Part shown: positions 46,314 to 58,127 of the stretch, one piece after another | Numbering within the stretch: the first letter of the stretch is position 1 | Layout: each line of letters begins with the position of its first letter | Assembly (NCBI GenBank): GCA_001972305.1 | Contig: BDDD01001382.1 | Span: 14,628 to 78,627, forward strand | Origin: Cephalotus follicularis | Lineage: Eukaryota; Streptophyta; Magnoliopsida; Oxalidales; Cephalotaceae | Reading direction: 5' to 3' | DNA: 64,000 nt | Made by a program: the position numbers and the translations under genes | The notes under the pieces: generated by a model | Databases searched by the model: none | What the model was told of the DNA's origin: nothing | The model's input: the letters and a program-made list of their open reading frames with translations, nothing else

Positions 46314-48451
46314 CTGGTTTAGTGATCCACGTGGTTCTAAAATTCTTTGTGGTTGGGAATAACTTTAAAGATGGGAAGTTGGTGTTTCGTCTGAGTACGA
46401 GGAGTATGTGACAACATTGAGGTTGGGATTCTTCGATTTCTGGTATGGCAGATGGTATAATTAGAGGAAATCAGTTGGTTTTGTCACTGGACTTGGGTCT
46501 GATAAATAATCCAGAGCGTCAAAGAACCTGGTAAGCTGAGAATCCGGTAAGTGGTAATGGTTGTAGAGGATCAGTAAGTGGAAAAACTCCTTTTTCGTTA
46601 TGTGATTTTTTTATTTCTATCACTTGTTCTCTAAAAATTAACCCCTGTGCTGAGCATGTGTGGTGACAGGTGGCTAGCTGAGTTTGCGCCCCTGGGTGAG
46701 GCTGAGTTTGCGCTCGATCTGATGGCCATCTAATAATCCATTGGTCTATGATGCGATTGTTAAGTGGTACTACCCCTGGGTTCCATACCCAGATCTGCAC
46801 CTTTTCGTCGGTCTATAACGAATTGTTACGTCGAGTGCAGACACACAGGATCCACTACTCTTGCCAACAGAACTTGTGGGCTGCGCTTGCATGTGATTAC
46901 CGGTGAAGGGGTGCTGGAATAGCCCTTCTCTCGATGTTCACGATGCTGCATGATTTCCGGTGAAGGGGTGCTGGAACAGCCCTTCTCTCGATGTTCATGC
47001 TATGGTTACGGATGCTAGATGCTGTTTTGCGAGTCTCTCATGGACGAGGAGGAGTGTGCGTTCGATCCCCTTTCCATTCAGTAGTGCCATAGTCTATGAT
47101 GAATCTGTTGGATGTGCTGCCCCTAGGTTCCATAACCGGATATGCTCATTTCATTGGTCTATGATGAAATGTTGTGTGAGAGCAGCAGGGAAATCCGCTA
47201 ACTTCTTTGGTCAGACCATACTGAGTTACTCGGACATGGGGTTTCCGACCAGGGGTGGGTTGAGCGGTGATGCACCGACCTGCCAGTCGATGTCCTCATC
47301 ATGATTACCAACGCAGGGAGTTGCGGGCAGGCCCCTTAGTCGATGTTCATTGTTTTTGCATTGCCCCTCGGGGATATGTGGTGCTTATGAGCCGAGGACC
47401 TCCGATGGTTGCTGCCAGTTGAGCTAGGTGATTGCCGATGAGGGCGAAGCTCGGGTGTGATACGCGGGTCCCTTGATCGATGTTCTCCTACACTCTGCTG
47501 ATGAGGGTGTTACGGGCACTGTGGCTACCGGCCCTTCATTAACACTGGTGATCTGCTTTAACTCTCATGGGGAGGGCCATGCCTGATCAGCCGGAAACCC
47601 CTGTGGAGTGGTCGCGAATCCTCAGGGAGATGGATTGTGCTTAGAGCCGAAGAACCCCTGTTGGAGACTGAGTCATGGTATCCATGTGTTGGCATGAATA
47701 GGGACTAGTGCACCCCATTTAGCCATGATTTTTCCTCCGGTCGAGTGTACGCACCGTTTGACATGAGCTGAAGGATTTCCAGCTACAGATGCTTGTACGG
47801 GCCGTTGGCCAAGGTTTTGTTTGATGTGTTGTTTTGCAGGTATTATGGATGTGGCTTTACCAAGCTTGAGGATCTCAAAACATGGTCGACGTGTTTTTGG
47901 CTTATCTTGTTATCTTGCTGACGTGATGTTGGCACAACATATAGTATGATCGATTGTCTTTCCGGTCGGGCAGTGGTATCTGTTCATATATGTTGCTGAT
48001 GAATTTTCTAGCTGATCTCCTATGGTCTGTGGGCTTCTGGCACAACTATTTTATCACTGCTGATGGTTATTCCAGCAGGTTGTATCTTATTATTGTTATC
48101 AGTGTGTTGCGGAGGATTGCTGTGGTTATGACTACAGAGAAGCTCATCTTTTGCCGAAGTGGTTCCCGTAGTCATAAGCATCCTCTGATCCCCTGATACC
48201 GTGTTTTTCCTGAGCGGCCTTAATTTTTTTTTCTCTGAAGATGAATATCTTGCTGAGCTGTTTCCTTGGATGGGTTATTCTTGGACTTAGGTTGGATAGC
48301 ATCTCTGGACTTGAGCAGTCCTCAGGCTATGAAATTTGGAATCCTTGCTTGAGTGGGTTCGTCAGGCTTTGTGAAGGTTTTACCGGGTAGCGTGATCTCT
48401 CCTCAGTTTCTATAATGGAAGGCGAGCGAATTTTGGGGACAAAATTCTTAA
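46314..48451 (+). other. Internal region of element D, no coding domains
   Basis: About 2.1 kb with no recognisable gag, protease, RT or integrase motif in any frame. It contains four copies of a hairpin motif ending in TCGATGTTC (46895-46940, 46951-46998, 47303-47350, 47430-47486) that is also present in the element's LTRs. The AAATTCTTAAAGGGGTGAGGA stretch before the 3' LTR is the usual gypsy 3' end. Confidence 0.75.
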
Positions 48452-48463
48452 AGGGGTGAGGAT
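48452..48463 (+). other. Polypurine tract of element D
   Basis: AAGGGGTGAGGA directly before the 3' LTR. Confidence 0.8.
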
Positions 48464-51400
48464 TTTAATACCCAGGTACGGTTTTACAGAAGATTCTCTT
48501 GTCATCTGCTGGTCAAGGTCTGGTTTGGGATTTGTTATTTTCCTTGAGCTTTTAGGTGTCCTCTCTTGTGCAATTTTAAGGCCCGAAAGTGGCGTTATTG
48601 GGAATAGTCATTTATTTTGACTAAGCCCATATATGAAGCTTACAGGAGAAGCTAATGGTTTCCAAGGTGAAAAGACGTGTGTCAGGGAAAGTGTGTGAAG
48701 TGATATTATCTGGCGTCCTGGGCAGAAGGGAGAAAAAAAAAGGAAAAGGGGAGAAAAAGATAGAAGTTAGTGTGAGAAGTAAGAAAAAAAAAAGAAGTTA
48801 GAGAGAAGTAGGTAGGAAGAAGAAGGAAGAAAAGGAAGACGCCTAGTGAACTCTGTCTGGGTGGGTCGTGAGTACTCCCTGTGAGGTTCAAGCTTCCTCT
48901 TTCATTGGATCCTTCTAGCGTGACTGAGCATCTCTTCTACAAGTCTTGTTTCTCTTCTTCTGCATTTCTTCTGTAGTCAAACATGGTTGAAGGTGATTCT
49001 CACTAATCTTTGATATCCTTACCCGAGTGTGGTATGGTGGATTCAGAGTTCCTCAGTATATTGAGCCGTGAGTTGGAATCCCCGGTGTGTTTGACATCTG
49101 AGATGGCGAAATCCGAAGCTCCAGGTGGCTGTTCGAGTTCTGGGAATATGAAGAATCCAGCGAGGTGGATTTGGAGTTCCAAGGAATTGATGTTTTGTGA
49201 GTTGTGTTTTAGCATATAGATTCAGGGTAGATGAGGTTCCTCGGATCTATGTGACGGATACAGCTATTATGGCCATGTAAGATGCGTGTTCTTGTCAATG
49301 AGTTAGTGCGATGTGCGTCCTGGCAGAGGAGTCAGTTTGATGTATATCCGCTGCTAAGCAGTGCACGTTAAGCTTTCCTTGAAGACTAGTCCAAGTCGGG
49401 CGTCCCTTGGTGAGCAGTGCATGTCAAGCATCTTCTTGAGCCTTTACGAGTTGAAGTGTCTCCTTGGTAGTGGCTGAGCAGTGATTGCCGACAGGGGTGT
49501 GCTTGCGTAGCCCCTCGGTCGATGTTCATATAGTAAAGTGCGCTAAACGTGTGATTGCCGGGGAAGGAGTGCTCACATAGCCCTTCTGTCGATGTTCATG
49601 CGTTGTTCTGGAAGTGGGTATCTATATGCGTATATGATGGATGTTTACAGTCCTGTAGCCTATGACCATGTGGATGGACCTTCAATGGAGTTGTTATTTG
49701 TGCTTGCTGAGGTGGTTCCAGCCATGGAAGTGTGAGAGTAAGGAGTTTTCCTTAGTTTTGGCCATCCTCCCGACTTCGGACCAGCTAGGTCCCTGAAGAC
49801 GTTTTGTCGGGTAAGCCCTGGTGGATCTATTGGGTACTGGGCCGAGGTGAGATTTCATCTCCTTCTTGTAAATCGAGTGTTGGTGGGACCTCAGGTAGTA
49901 GTCCCGAATGCTTGGCATTTGTCCCCGGGCCTTTATGTTGATCCCAGGCATTCCTATGTTAAACGTTGTGGTTTCCTTGTGCACGGGCCTTGTGTGGTGG
50001 TCTCCGGCCATTCGCTTCTTCGGTGGTCTCCTTGGGCATTTACTGTTGTGGTTGTCTCCCCGGGCATTTGCTTGTGCGGTGGTCTCCCCAGGTATCGCTT
50101 GCATAGTGGTCTCCTCGGGCGTTGACTGAGCAAACTGGCTTCCCTGGTGTTTTGTTGAAGATGCCTTCTCAGGTGTGAATCTCCTCGGGCTACCTGGTCT
50201 GGTGCTGGGAGTGGGTTGACATCTGTGGTTGGTTTGATATCCGTGGATGGTCTGGTACTCTATAGTGGGCAGGTGTCTATGGCTTCTCCGCGGGCAGGTA
50301 GTGGAATTGTTGTGGCATTCTACATCTTGCCGTTGTGGATGATGCTTGAAGGCAGACGTGACAAGCTTGCTGAACTACGTCGCAGGGGTGCATACCCTTG
50401 AAGTGCTGAGCTCTTGGGCAGGCACTTCTCCTTGTCTGGTACCTTGTAATGCTTGTGTCCTGGTACTTGAGGAGCTTGTTGCCTGGTACTTGTAGTACTT
50501 GTGACCCGGTACTTGCGGAGCTTGTTGACTGGTGCCTGACAGTGATTGTGATCCGTTGTGGTCTACGGTTGTGCTTCCCCTGACATTGTGGTCTGGTTTG
50601 TTGTCTGGGCAGGCAGTGCTTGTGGTCTGGCTTTTTGTCTAGGCAGGCAGTGCTTTTGTCTGGGCAGGCAATGCTTGTGGTCTGGCTTGTTGTCTGGGCA
50701 GGCAGTGCTTGTGGTCTGGTTTGTTGTCTGGGCAGGTAGTGCTTGTGGTCTGGTTTGTTGCCTTGGCAGGCAGTGCTTGTTGTCTGGGCATGCAGTGCTT
50801 GTGGTCTGGCTTGTTGACTGGGCAGGCAAAGCTTATGGTCTGGCTTGTTGTCTGGGTAGGTAGTGCTTGTTGTCTGGCTTATTGACTGGGCAGGCAGTAC
50901 TTGTGGTCTGGCTTATGGTCCGGTACCTTGCAGTACTTATGGTCTGGCATTGTGATCTGACATGTTGCAGAGGTTGTCGTCTGGCATAGTGCAGAGGTCT
51001 TCGTCTGGCATAGTGCATATGTGGTGATCAAGGGTCCAGAGGAGAAGCTCTGTGGAGGATGGGTTTCCCCTGGCCATAGACCAAAGTGTTAAGTGATCAC
51101 ATGCAGAACACGAGGGTGCTCTCCTCGGGTCCAAGTGACACGGTGCATGTTGATGTCTTGAAAGACAGTGTTAAGTGATCACGCGTAGAGCTTGTGGGTG
51201 CTCTATTGGGTTTTAAGTGATACAGTGCGTGTTGGTGTCTTGGAAGATAGTGTTGAGGATTTAATGAAACGGTGAGTTGAGTCTCTCCTCTCGTTGAAGT
51301 CCCCTGCTCCTCTTCGTAATACATCCTTGGAGTGGTCCTCAAGTCTTGTTGAGCAGTGGCTTCTGGTCTGACATAGCTCCCGTGAATGAATGAAGTTTCG

Positions 51401-51890
51401 TGCATCTTCTTTGCCTTGTATGGCCGGTGTGGTCATCCTTTCTTTCTCAGTATCGCTAAGCTATGTAACACTGTATGTAATGAACTTCATACTAGTGGAA
51501 CCCCATGCATGATTGAGGAAGTGGACGTAGGCATATTCTGTGCTGAACCACTGTAAAATTTTTGTCTCTTTCTAGTCTTTCCTTTATCATGTATGCGTGT
51601 ATGCATGGATGCTATGTCCTTGACGTTGTAGTTCGGGTCCTCTGCCGTGGAGGAAGAGGATAGGCAGGACCTTGGCGCGTGGTGCCAGTCCGCTGCAATG
51701 GGCAACCGAGGCGCAGGTGGACATCCAGTCCTCTGCTCTCGCGATGTGCGGGGAAGAGAAGGAAAAAAAAGAGTATGAAGGGGAAGATGACAAGAGGTTC
51801 TTTTTCATATGAACAGTTTATCCATGGGTTATGGTTAACGTCATCCCAGTTTCCTTGTGACGTCTCGGGGCTTGGGAGCGGGCCGTCAAA
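48464..51890 (+). repeat. Element D 3' LTR (3427 bp), both termini mutated
   Basis: Collinear with the 5' LTR. It starts TTTAATACCC instead of TGTAATACCC and ends CGTCAAA instead of CGTCACA. The 34-bp array is at 50580-50935 and hairpin motifs are at 49483-49529 and 49553-49599. The site that carries the solo LTR in the 5' copy is empty here (about 51485). Confidence 0.9.
50580..50935 (+). repeat. 34-bp tandem repeat, 3' LTR of element D
   Basis: Same unit as 42545-42885, but copy order and some units differ, including a short unit near 50650, so the arrays have changed independently since insertion. Confidence 0.85.
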
Positions 51891-52330
51891 CGTTCCTTAA
51901 TAGTACCCTATCCGTATGGCAGAAGGCTATACTATATGCCATGCGATGAAACAATGTAACAATATGTCATGCATGCAACAGGGTAGCAGTATGCTATGCA
52001 TGTAACCAATATAACCATCAAATCATATGCCATGTAGTGAACAATATATACATATGCCATGTAATGTCATGTACATGAATGACAATTGCGGACAACTTCA
52101 ATATACCAATCGTCCCTAATCGGGGGTATACTTAGCTAGTCATAATCACATCAAAGGCCATAGGCCTACAGGCAATTCATAACAATCCATAACCATAACA
52201 TGTGTCAAACAATCCATAAGATCAAGTACTTCTATACCTCTCCGGCCCGAGATAGTACTCCCACCGACTACCTACCCTTTTGGGGTCGTAGCCAAGTGGG
52301 GGAGAGATAATGCTGATCACATCATTACTA

Positions 52331-52465
52331 AGCCGTAAAAACGGTCATAGCCCATAAATAATGTTAAGCCGTAAAAACAGACATAACCCATAAGTATAAT
52401 TGTTATGCCGTAAAAACGGTCATAACCCATAGAATAATGTTATGCCGTAAAAACGGTCATAACCC
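52331..52465. repeat. Tandem repeat with CCGTAAAAACGG hairpin in LTR E
   Basis: Four copies starting at 52332, 52368, 52407 and 52444. Each has CCGT-AAAA-ACGG (one decayed to ACAG) followed by TCATAACCCATA. The hairpin arms are complementary in three of four. Confidence 0.85.
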
Positions 52466-53049
52466 ATAGGTGCCATACCCTCCTGTGATGATGTGATCTA
52501 ACACCCGTAATCCTCGCGACAGAAACGAAGATTATGAATGGGTTATCTCATAGGTCTCAAACAATAATATCCATAACCATAGTCGTACCCATAAGCATAT
52601 TCCATTTAAAAGATAGGGACCTACCATAAAGAATCACATAGGATCCACATCCGTCAAAACCATTAATAACCATTTCCATAGCCATAAACCATTTGCCATT
52701 TCCTTAAACCATTTGCATAGCCATAACCATTTTTCATTCATTGGTCCCTAACGGCATTGAAAAACAATGGAGAGGAAGTCCAACTAGGATATCTGCGTCC
52801 AGACATCCCAATCAAGTCATCCTAACCATCCATTGGAAACCATTTCGAAAACCATAGAAGACCATTTCGATATCCATTTGAGAACCATTTCGATATCCAT
52901 TTGAAAATCGGCTTGGTGATTAAAAGTACTAAAAGAGGATTTCCATAGGCTACAAGGCCTTAAGGAAGCTTCCTATGGAATCCTTCTGAAGATAAAACCA
53001 TTTTGGATTGAAAACTAAGTAAAACAATGTGTTTGGGCTGAACAAAGTA

Positions 53050-53145
53050 CTAAGCGTCGACTAGTTTAGTTTAAAAGCGTAAAGTGTCGACTATTCTGTT
53101 TAACACACAAAAGCATCGACAATTAAGAAGAAAGCGTCAATGGTT
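53050..53145 (-). repeat. Decayed GTCGAC units in LTR E
   Basis: Four to five units: AAGCGTCGACTAG, AAGTGTCGACTATTC, AAGCATCGACAATT, AAGCGTCAATGG. Core shared with the arrays of LTRs B, C and G. Confidence 0.55.
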
Positions 53146-54464
53146 TTTGGCAGAAATATCGTTTTGTAAAACAGTTCCCAATTTAGTGAGAACCATGTCC
53201 AAAATCAGTTCAAAGCCCTTTTTTTTTAAAGATTCATCCCATAGCCCATGAATTGAGAGAAGGCAAGAACTCATCTCCTCTCAATTCAATATCTAACCCT
53301 TATACCATATGCCATATGCAATATACATATCCATCCGTATACTCGTATATATATATATATATACACAATCATGCATCCATACAATTACAATACGTACACA
53401 TATCAATGAATATAACCATTTAGAATGCATAAATGCAAGTAAAACAGTGAAACCTACTCTAGTGATCTACCATTTGTATACCACCGTCCGATACCGGCGT
53501 ATACGAATGGGATCAAGTCTATATTCATGTAGAGCACGTACCATCGGAACATATATATACCTACCTGTTACCAATTGAGCTTGTGAGTCAGGAGGACTTT
53601 CAGCAGAATCCATGAACTACCACCTCCTCTAAGCTTCACTCGTTGTCACAAGCACAGCTTCATCATGTGTCAATAGAGTTCTCTTTCTCTCCTTGTATCA
53701 CTGTAATAACCATCACACATTCCGTTATGACTTACACACATGTAGCAAATACACATTGTCGTCACCAGAGTTCCAGCCAAATCCCGGCCAACACATCGAA
53801 ACTCCAACTACGCCATAAACAGGCTCCAAATTGGCCATTCTATGCACTAGTAGCCGTGACTCACCGTGAATCGCACAGTCATAGCCGGCGGTTAGTCAAC
53901 TCACTGAGTTGACTGGCCGGACGTTCAACAGCTCTGGCCTCCACCCACAAACACCACACCATCATCAGATTAACACATCCCTGCCTTAAACTCACCGAGA
54001 CTCACCAAGGAACCGGCGGTTATAGCAGGCAGTGAGTCAACTCGCTGGGTTAACTCAGTCAACCATTCCCGTCTGTTTTAAGTCCAACAACGCCTCAACA
54101 GCCACAAAATGGGGAAGAGCTAGTCGTCACGACCAAAACCCGCTCTACACGTGACTGTTTCCGGCGGTGGAACGCACGGTAGTGGCAAGGCGTCGAGCGA
54201 CAGAGGAAAGAAAAGAAAAGAGAGGAGAAGGAAGGAGCTTACCGTTGGCAGTGGAGGACCTACGTCGTTTGCTCGCCGGCGTCATCATCTCTCCGTCATC
54301 TTTCTCTCTCCTGCTCTCTGGTTCCCTCGCTCTCGTGTCTTCTCCCTTTCGCGCAAGATAAATGCGCCCGGCGCATAATGCACTTGTGTTATGCGCTCGT
54401 TTTTGTTTCTTTATATATATATATATATATGTTTATTCATATATATCCAGGGCATTACAACATG

Positions 54465-54930
54465 CATCTCATACTACATGTTACAACAACATAACATCAT
54501 TGTTGATAACCGCTTTCAAAACAAAGCATGAACTAAATGATACAATACATTTAATCCATTAATACAACATCTAGTTTACCATTTCTCAAAAGAGATACAA
54601 CTTAATGCCTTTCCGTTTTCCCCCAAGCTCCAGCAATGTCGATCTGCTGCATCAATCTGAAATTGTAGGGGGTTAGCCATTGTCCTCACTTGGCTAAGTA
54701 GAGCAAATATAAATACCTTATGGGATCAATGGTAATGAATGACAAGTAATGAATGCATTCATGATGTGATACATATATATATCGGTATATACATATATAT
54801 GTGTATAGGTGTATATCCACAGTACAGGTGCAACCTTATCAGGCTACATCAACACAATCAAGTCCTCAAAGGACCAGGCAAGTCAATCAGTACATAACAG
54901 GTTTGCAACCATAACAAATGGCTACAACCA
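54465..54930 (-). repeat. Tekay-like LTR F/G, second piece
   Basis: Continues 39382 after solo LTR E. It aligns in inverted orientation with the LTR B/C terminal third: GCATCAATCTG, GTAGGGGGTTAGCC and TGTCCTCACTTGGCTAAG near 54650-54700, the AT repeat near 54770, and the AGTCCTCAAAGGACC region near 54860. The right limit is approximate. Confidence 0.7.
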
Positions 54931-57236
54931 TGCAATCCATAAGGCGACCCGTCCCTCAAGATAGCCACCGCGGACGAAACGCCCTGAAGGAAGGAGGAAT
55001 TTGCCATCTCCTCTAAGCCGAAACCAAGCCACACATACAAAAGAAAAGCCAACATAAACAAAACAAAGAAAAGAATGGCAAAACTGTAAACACCACCTTA
55101 AACAAGCCATTCCAAAAGCTCACCGTTTAACTAAAGATCTCATAAACAACCCACTGCCAAAACGCACCATTCCACTAAAGGAACTTGCCCGGGGAGGGAG
55201 CTCGGGCAGAGGACGCAACATACCACGTCTTGCCTGGGGTCCCGGGCAGAGGACACCAACAATGTAAGACCAAGCCCGCACAACCATCCTCGGACATGCC
55301 CTCCTCAGACAAAGCCCTCCTCGGGCACGTTCTCCTCGGACCAAGCCATCCCTGGACATCGTGTCCTCCTTGGACAACACATTCTCCTCGGACGTCTCCT
55401 CGGATAACATGTTCTCCTCGGACAACAAGAGCCCGGTCACAAGCTCCAGACTACAAAGCCAGACCACCTCTGTGTCTCTCCTCGGACGAACTACAACACA
55501 CCTGCCCTCCTTGGACTAGCGCGTCCTCGGGCAAACATACTAAGGATCATAACATAATCATTTAAATAAAATACGATATCTCATCATAAAACACAATAGA
55601 TTATCTCAAAAGAATGCATCACATTATCATCTAAAAAATAATACATCTTGTTGACAAAATATCGTCCTCTGGTCAAAATTCGAGGACCCATACAAAAGAA
55701 TATCATTCCTCCTCAAGCCGATGAGCCAACAACTAGAGGAAAACAACACCCATATGCGCCATGAATGCATGCAAAGGAAAGTCCGAGAATCTGGCAGCTC
55801 TGCTCATCATCCGCAGACTACCTTATCAACACAAAAGATTACTCTGGCAACCACAGTAGCTTCCTCTGCAAAACAAACTGGGAGGGGATTAGTCCAAATG
55901 AGTAGTGAGTAGGAACAAAGCATTCTCCACGGCATCCGCAACCACTGGACGCGCTAAAGGGAAATATATATATCAGAGGACAGTAAAAGAAGCACAACTC
56001 AACAACATGACAACATCCAGCTCCTCGGAGCCTTCCAAAAGAGAGTTCAAATATCAACAAGTATATGAATCCAATAAAAGTTACATCACAACCTGTAATA
56101 ACAACTGTGCCGAGGATCACAAATAAGGAAGAGGAAAACAAACACACATCACAATATCCTGTGGTCTACCGTCATACACCATGACACCACACACATTTAT
56201 CCAGGCCTTCTTGCTAGTATATCCGGACCTCATTTGCTAGAATATATCGGAGCCAGTGCTCGCAACGAACACCATATATCCACCACAGTATCCATGGTCT
56301 GCCGCCATACCAGGCAAAACACACACATTTGTCTAGGCCTTGCCTGCTAGAATCGATTTGGACCTCGTCCGCTAGTATTTATCCGAGCCACAGCTCCCAA
56401 ATCTCTATCTGTACAATCCAGTGGAACCCAAGAAATACATCCACACACTCTAGTGCACCCCACACATCAGAGGAGAATCAAAGAGTAAGAACAGGATCGT
56501 CTGACAAGGATAACAACACATCCGAGAACAAAACACAATATATACAAGGATAAGTGGGATCCAAATACCTAAGAAGAACACCCAGCAGAGAACAACAACA
56601 GGCACACGTAAAATATCAAGGGAAAAAGGGAAGAGGAGAACATCCCAATCACTCAAAACCCCACAAGCTATCGTCGACCAACCCCGAGGTGTTCAGTCCC
56701 AGCAACAGGATCGTTGTCTGCAAGACTAACACGAATCAAACCAAAAAGAAACATAAACACACACATAAAACATAACATAACTAGCCAAACCAGGCTATCC
56801 TCCTCCATTCTTAACACCCAGAATGGCCTCAGCAAAACCATCGAGAAAACATCCTCACACTTCCTCTTCATCAACCCAACCATACCACTGTGATATGAAA
56901 CCATAGGAAGAATCAACTCACCTCAACAAACCAGGGAAGCAAGAACTTCCAAGACACTCAAGATAAAGAAGGAAGAAGAAAGCTAGAACTCTTCCAACAC
57001 ACCTCTTCTGCCAACACCGAACAAATGAGTGTTCTCACAGTCAACAACTAATATCACCAACTTTCCTTGGGAAGACAATGCTTCCCTAAGAAGCTAACCA
57101 AAATAACAATATAATAACCTTAAACAAATCTTGCCCACATGTTTAAAAAACATGCCACCAAGCCAGTTAAGTCCTTTCAATGAGCCAAACAAAGCCTTGA
57201 ATTATAATCCTCTAAAAACAGGTAAGGGGTATTACA
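54931..57236 (-). repeat. Gypsy LTR-like insertion J, left limit uncertain
   Basis: The right end GGGGTATTACA is an inverted LTR start (TGTAATACCCC). It contains an imperfect array of CTCCTCGGAC-type units (55190-55530) that recalls, inverted, the GTCTCCTCGGGC repeats of element D's LTRs. The remainder is A/C-rich with no coding domain I recognise. No TSD or left terminus found. Confidence 0.5.
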
Positions 57237-57609
57237 ATCCATCAATCACGTCACAACGGAAAAACAATCCATCAATCAATGCCACAACGGACAAACAATC
57301 CATCAATTAATGTCACAACAAACAAACAATCCATCAATCAATTTCACAAAAGACCAACCCCTACGAAGCGACGCTAACCGTCCTTTGCTAGGAAAAGCTC
57401 GCAGCCATCCGACCACAGGCTGGGAAAGCTCACCCAATGTCGATACTATCCGTCCAAGTCTAGGAAAGCTCGCAGGCTAATCGACACATGGCTAAGATCA
57501 GCTCGACCATAAATCAATGATGCTAACCGGCCCCGAGCCAGGATGACACACAGCCAACCATCCCGTGGTGCTAGGAAAGCTCAACAATCAATCAATCCAG
57601 TCAATTATG

Positions 57610-57644
57610 TTTCAAGTAATTTATATGCTTATAAATTCTTGAAA
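57610..57644. repeat. AT-rich hairpin in LTR G, partly duplicated downstream
   Basis: Arms TTTCAAG and CTTGAAA enclose AATTTATA and TATAAATT, a nearly perfect 15-bp stem with a short loop. A second copy (about 57749-57788) keeps TTTCAAG and CTTGAAA with changed interior. A third, partial copy starts near 57841. Confidence 0.8.
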
Positions 57645-58127
57645 TCATACATTTGGAAATATATAAAATATTTCCTCAACCGACCCCGAGCTAGGAAAGC
57701 GTGCAGGCTAACCGTCCTGTGGTGCAGAAAACTCATACAATCAATCCATTTTGTTTCAAGTAATATATATTTTATAAACGCTTGAAATCATAAACTCATT
57801 TGGATATATATATATATAATAAATCCCTTTCCAAATTCTTTATCAAGTAATTTATGTGTCATAAAATACCTGCCAAAACATATTTATTCAAAACATGTAA
57901 CAATTATTGGAAACCTCATTTTAATCCGCTGAAATATAGCATTTCATATAAAATAATGATTTATCAAAATCATGCATGTACTTTATAAAATGATAAACAC
58001 TTTAGAAATCCAAACGACCAATCCACAATCACATCGATGCTAACCAGCACAAAGCTAGGAAAGCTCGACCAATCCACAATAATATGCAGGCAAACATATG
58101 CTCAAAATGCAGACAGACCCTTTTTGG

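Larger units (their letters stand above)
40370..51890 (+). mobile_element. Element D: LARD-like non-autonomous gypsy element, TSD CGTTC
   Basis: Two long LTRs (40370-46294, including a nested solo LTR, and 48464-51890), a PBS, a 2.17-kb internal region without gag or pol, and a polypurine tract. LTR length, TGTAATACCC start and iMet PBS resemble Tekay-type elements. With no coding domains it would depend on another element's proteins. The LTRs are collinear with scattered differences. Confidence 0.88.
39383..54459 (-). repeat. Solo Tekay-like LTR E (about 3.5 kb without the nested element)
   Basis: Plus strand starts TGTCACACCCCG and ends GGGCATTACA, so in sense it begins TGTAATGCCC. Perfect TSD ACATG. 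Interrupted at 40370-51890 by element D plus one TSD copy. The two pieces (39383-40369 and 51896-54459) share an ACCATNCC/CCATAACC low-complexity style on both sides of the insertion. A CCGTAAAAACGG tandem repeat (52331-52465) and decayed GTCGAC units (53050-53145) lie inside. No coding sequence supported. Confidence 0.85.

Noticed and set aside
46314..48451. Internal region of element D considered as a degraded gag-pol
   Set aside because: No RT, integrase or zinc-knuckle block found in any frame, and its main structure is repeated non-coding hairpins.
54140..54380. Short Arg/Ser-rich frames near 54.15-54.38 kb as a small gene
   Set aside because: The same kind of CT-rich leader with similar short frames occurs at the matching place in LTR G (59.37-59.66 kb), so it is LTR sequence.
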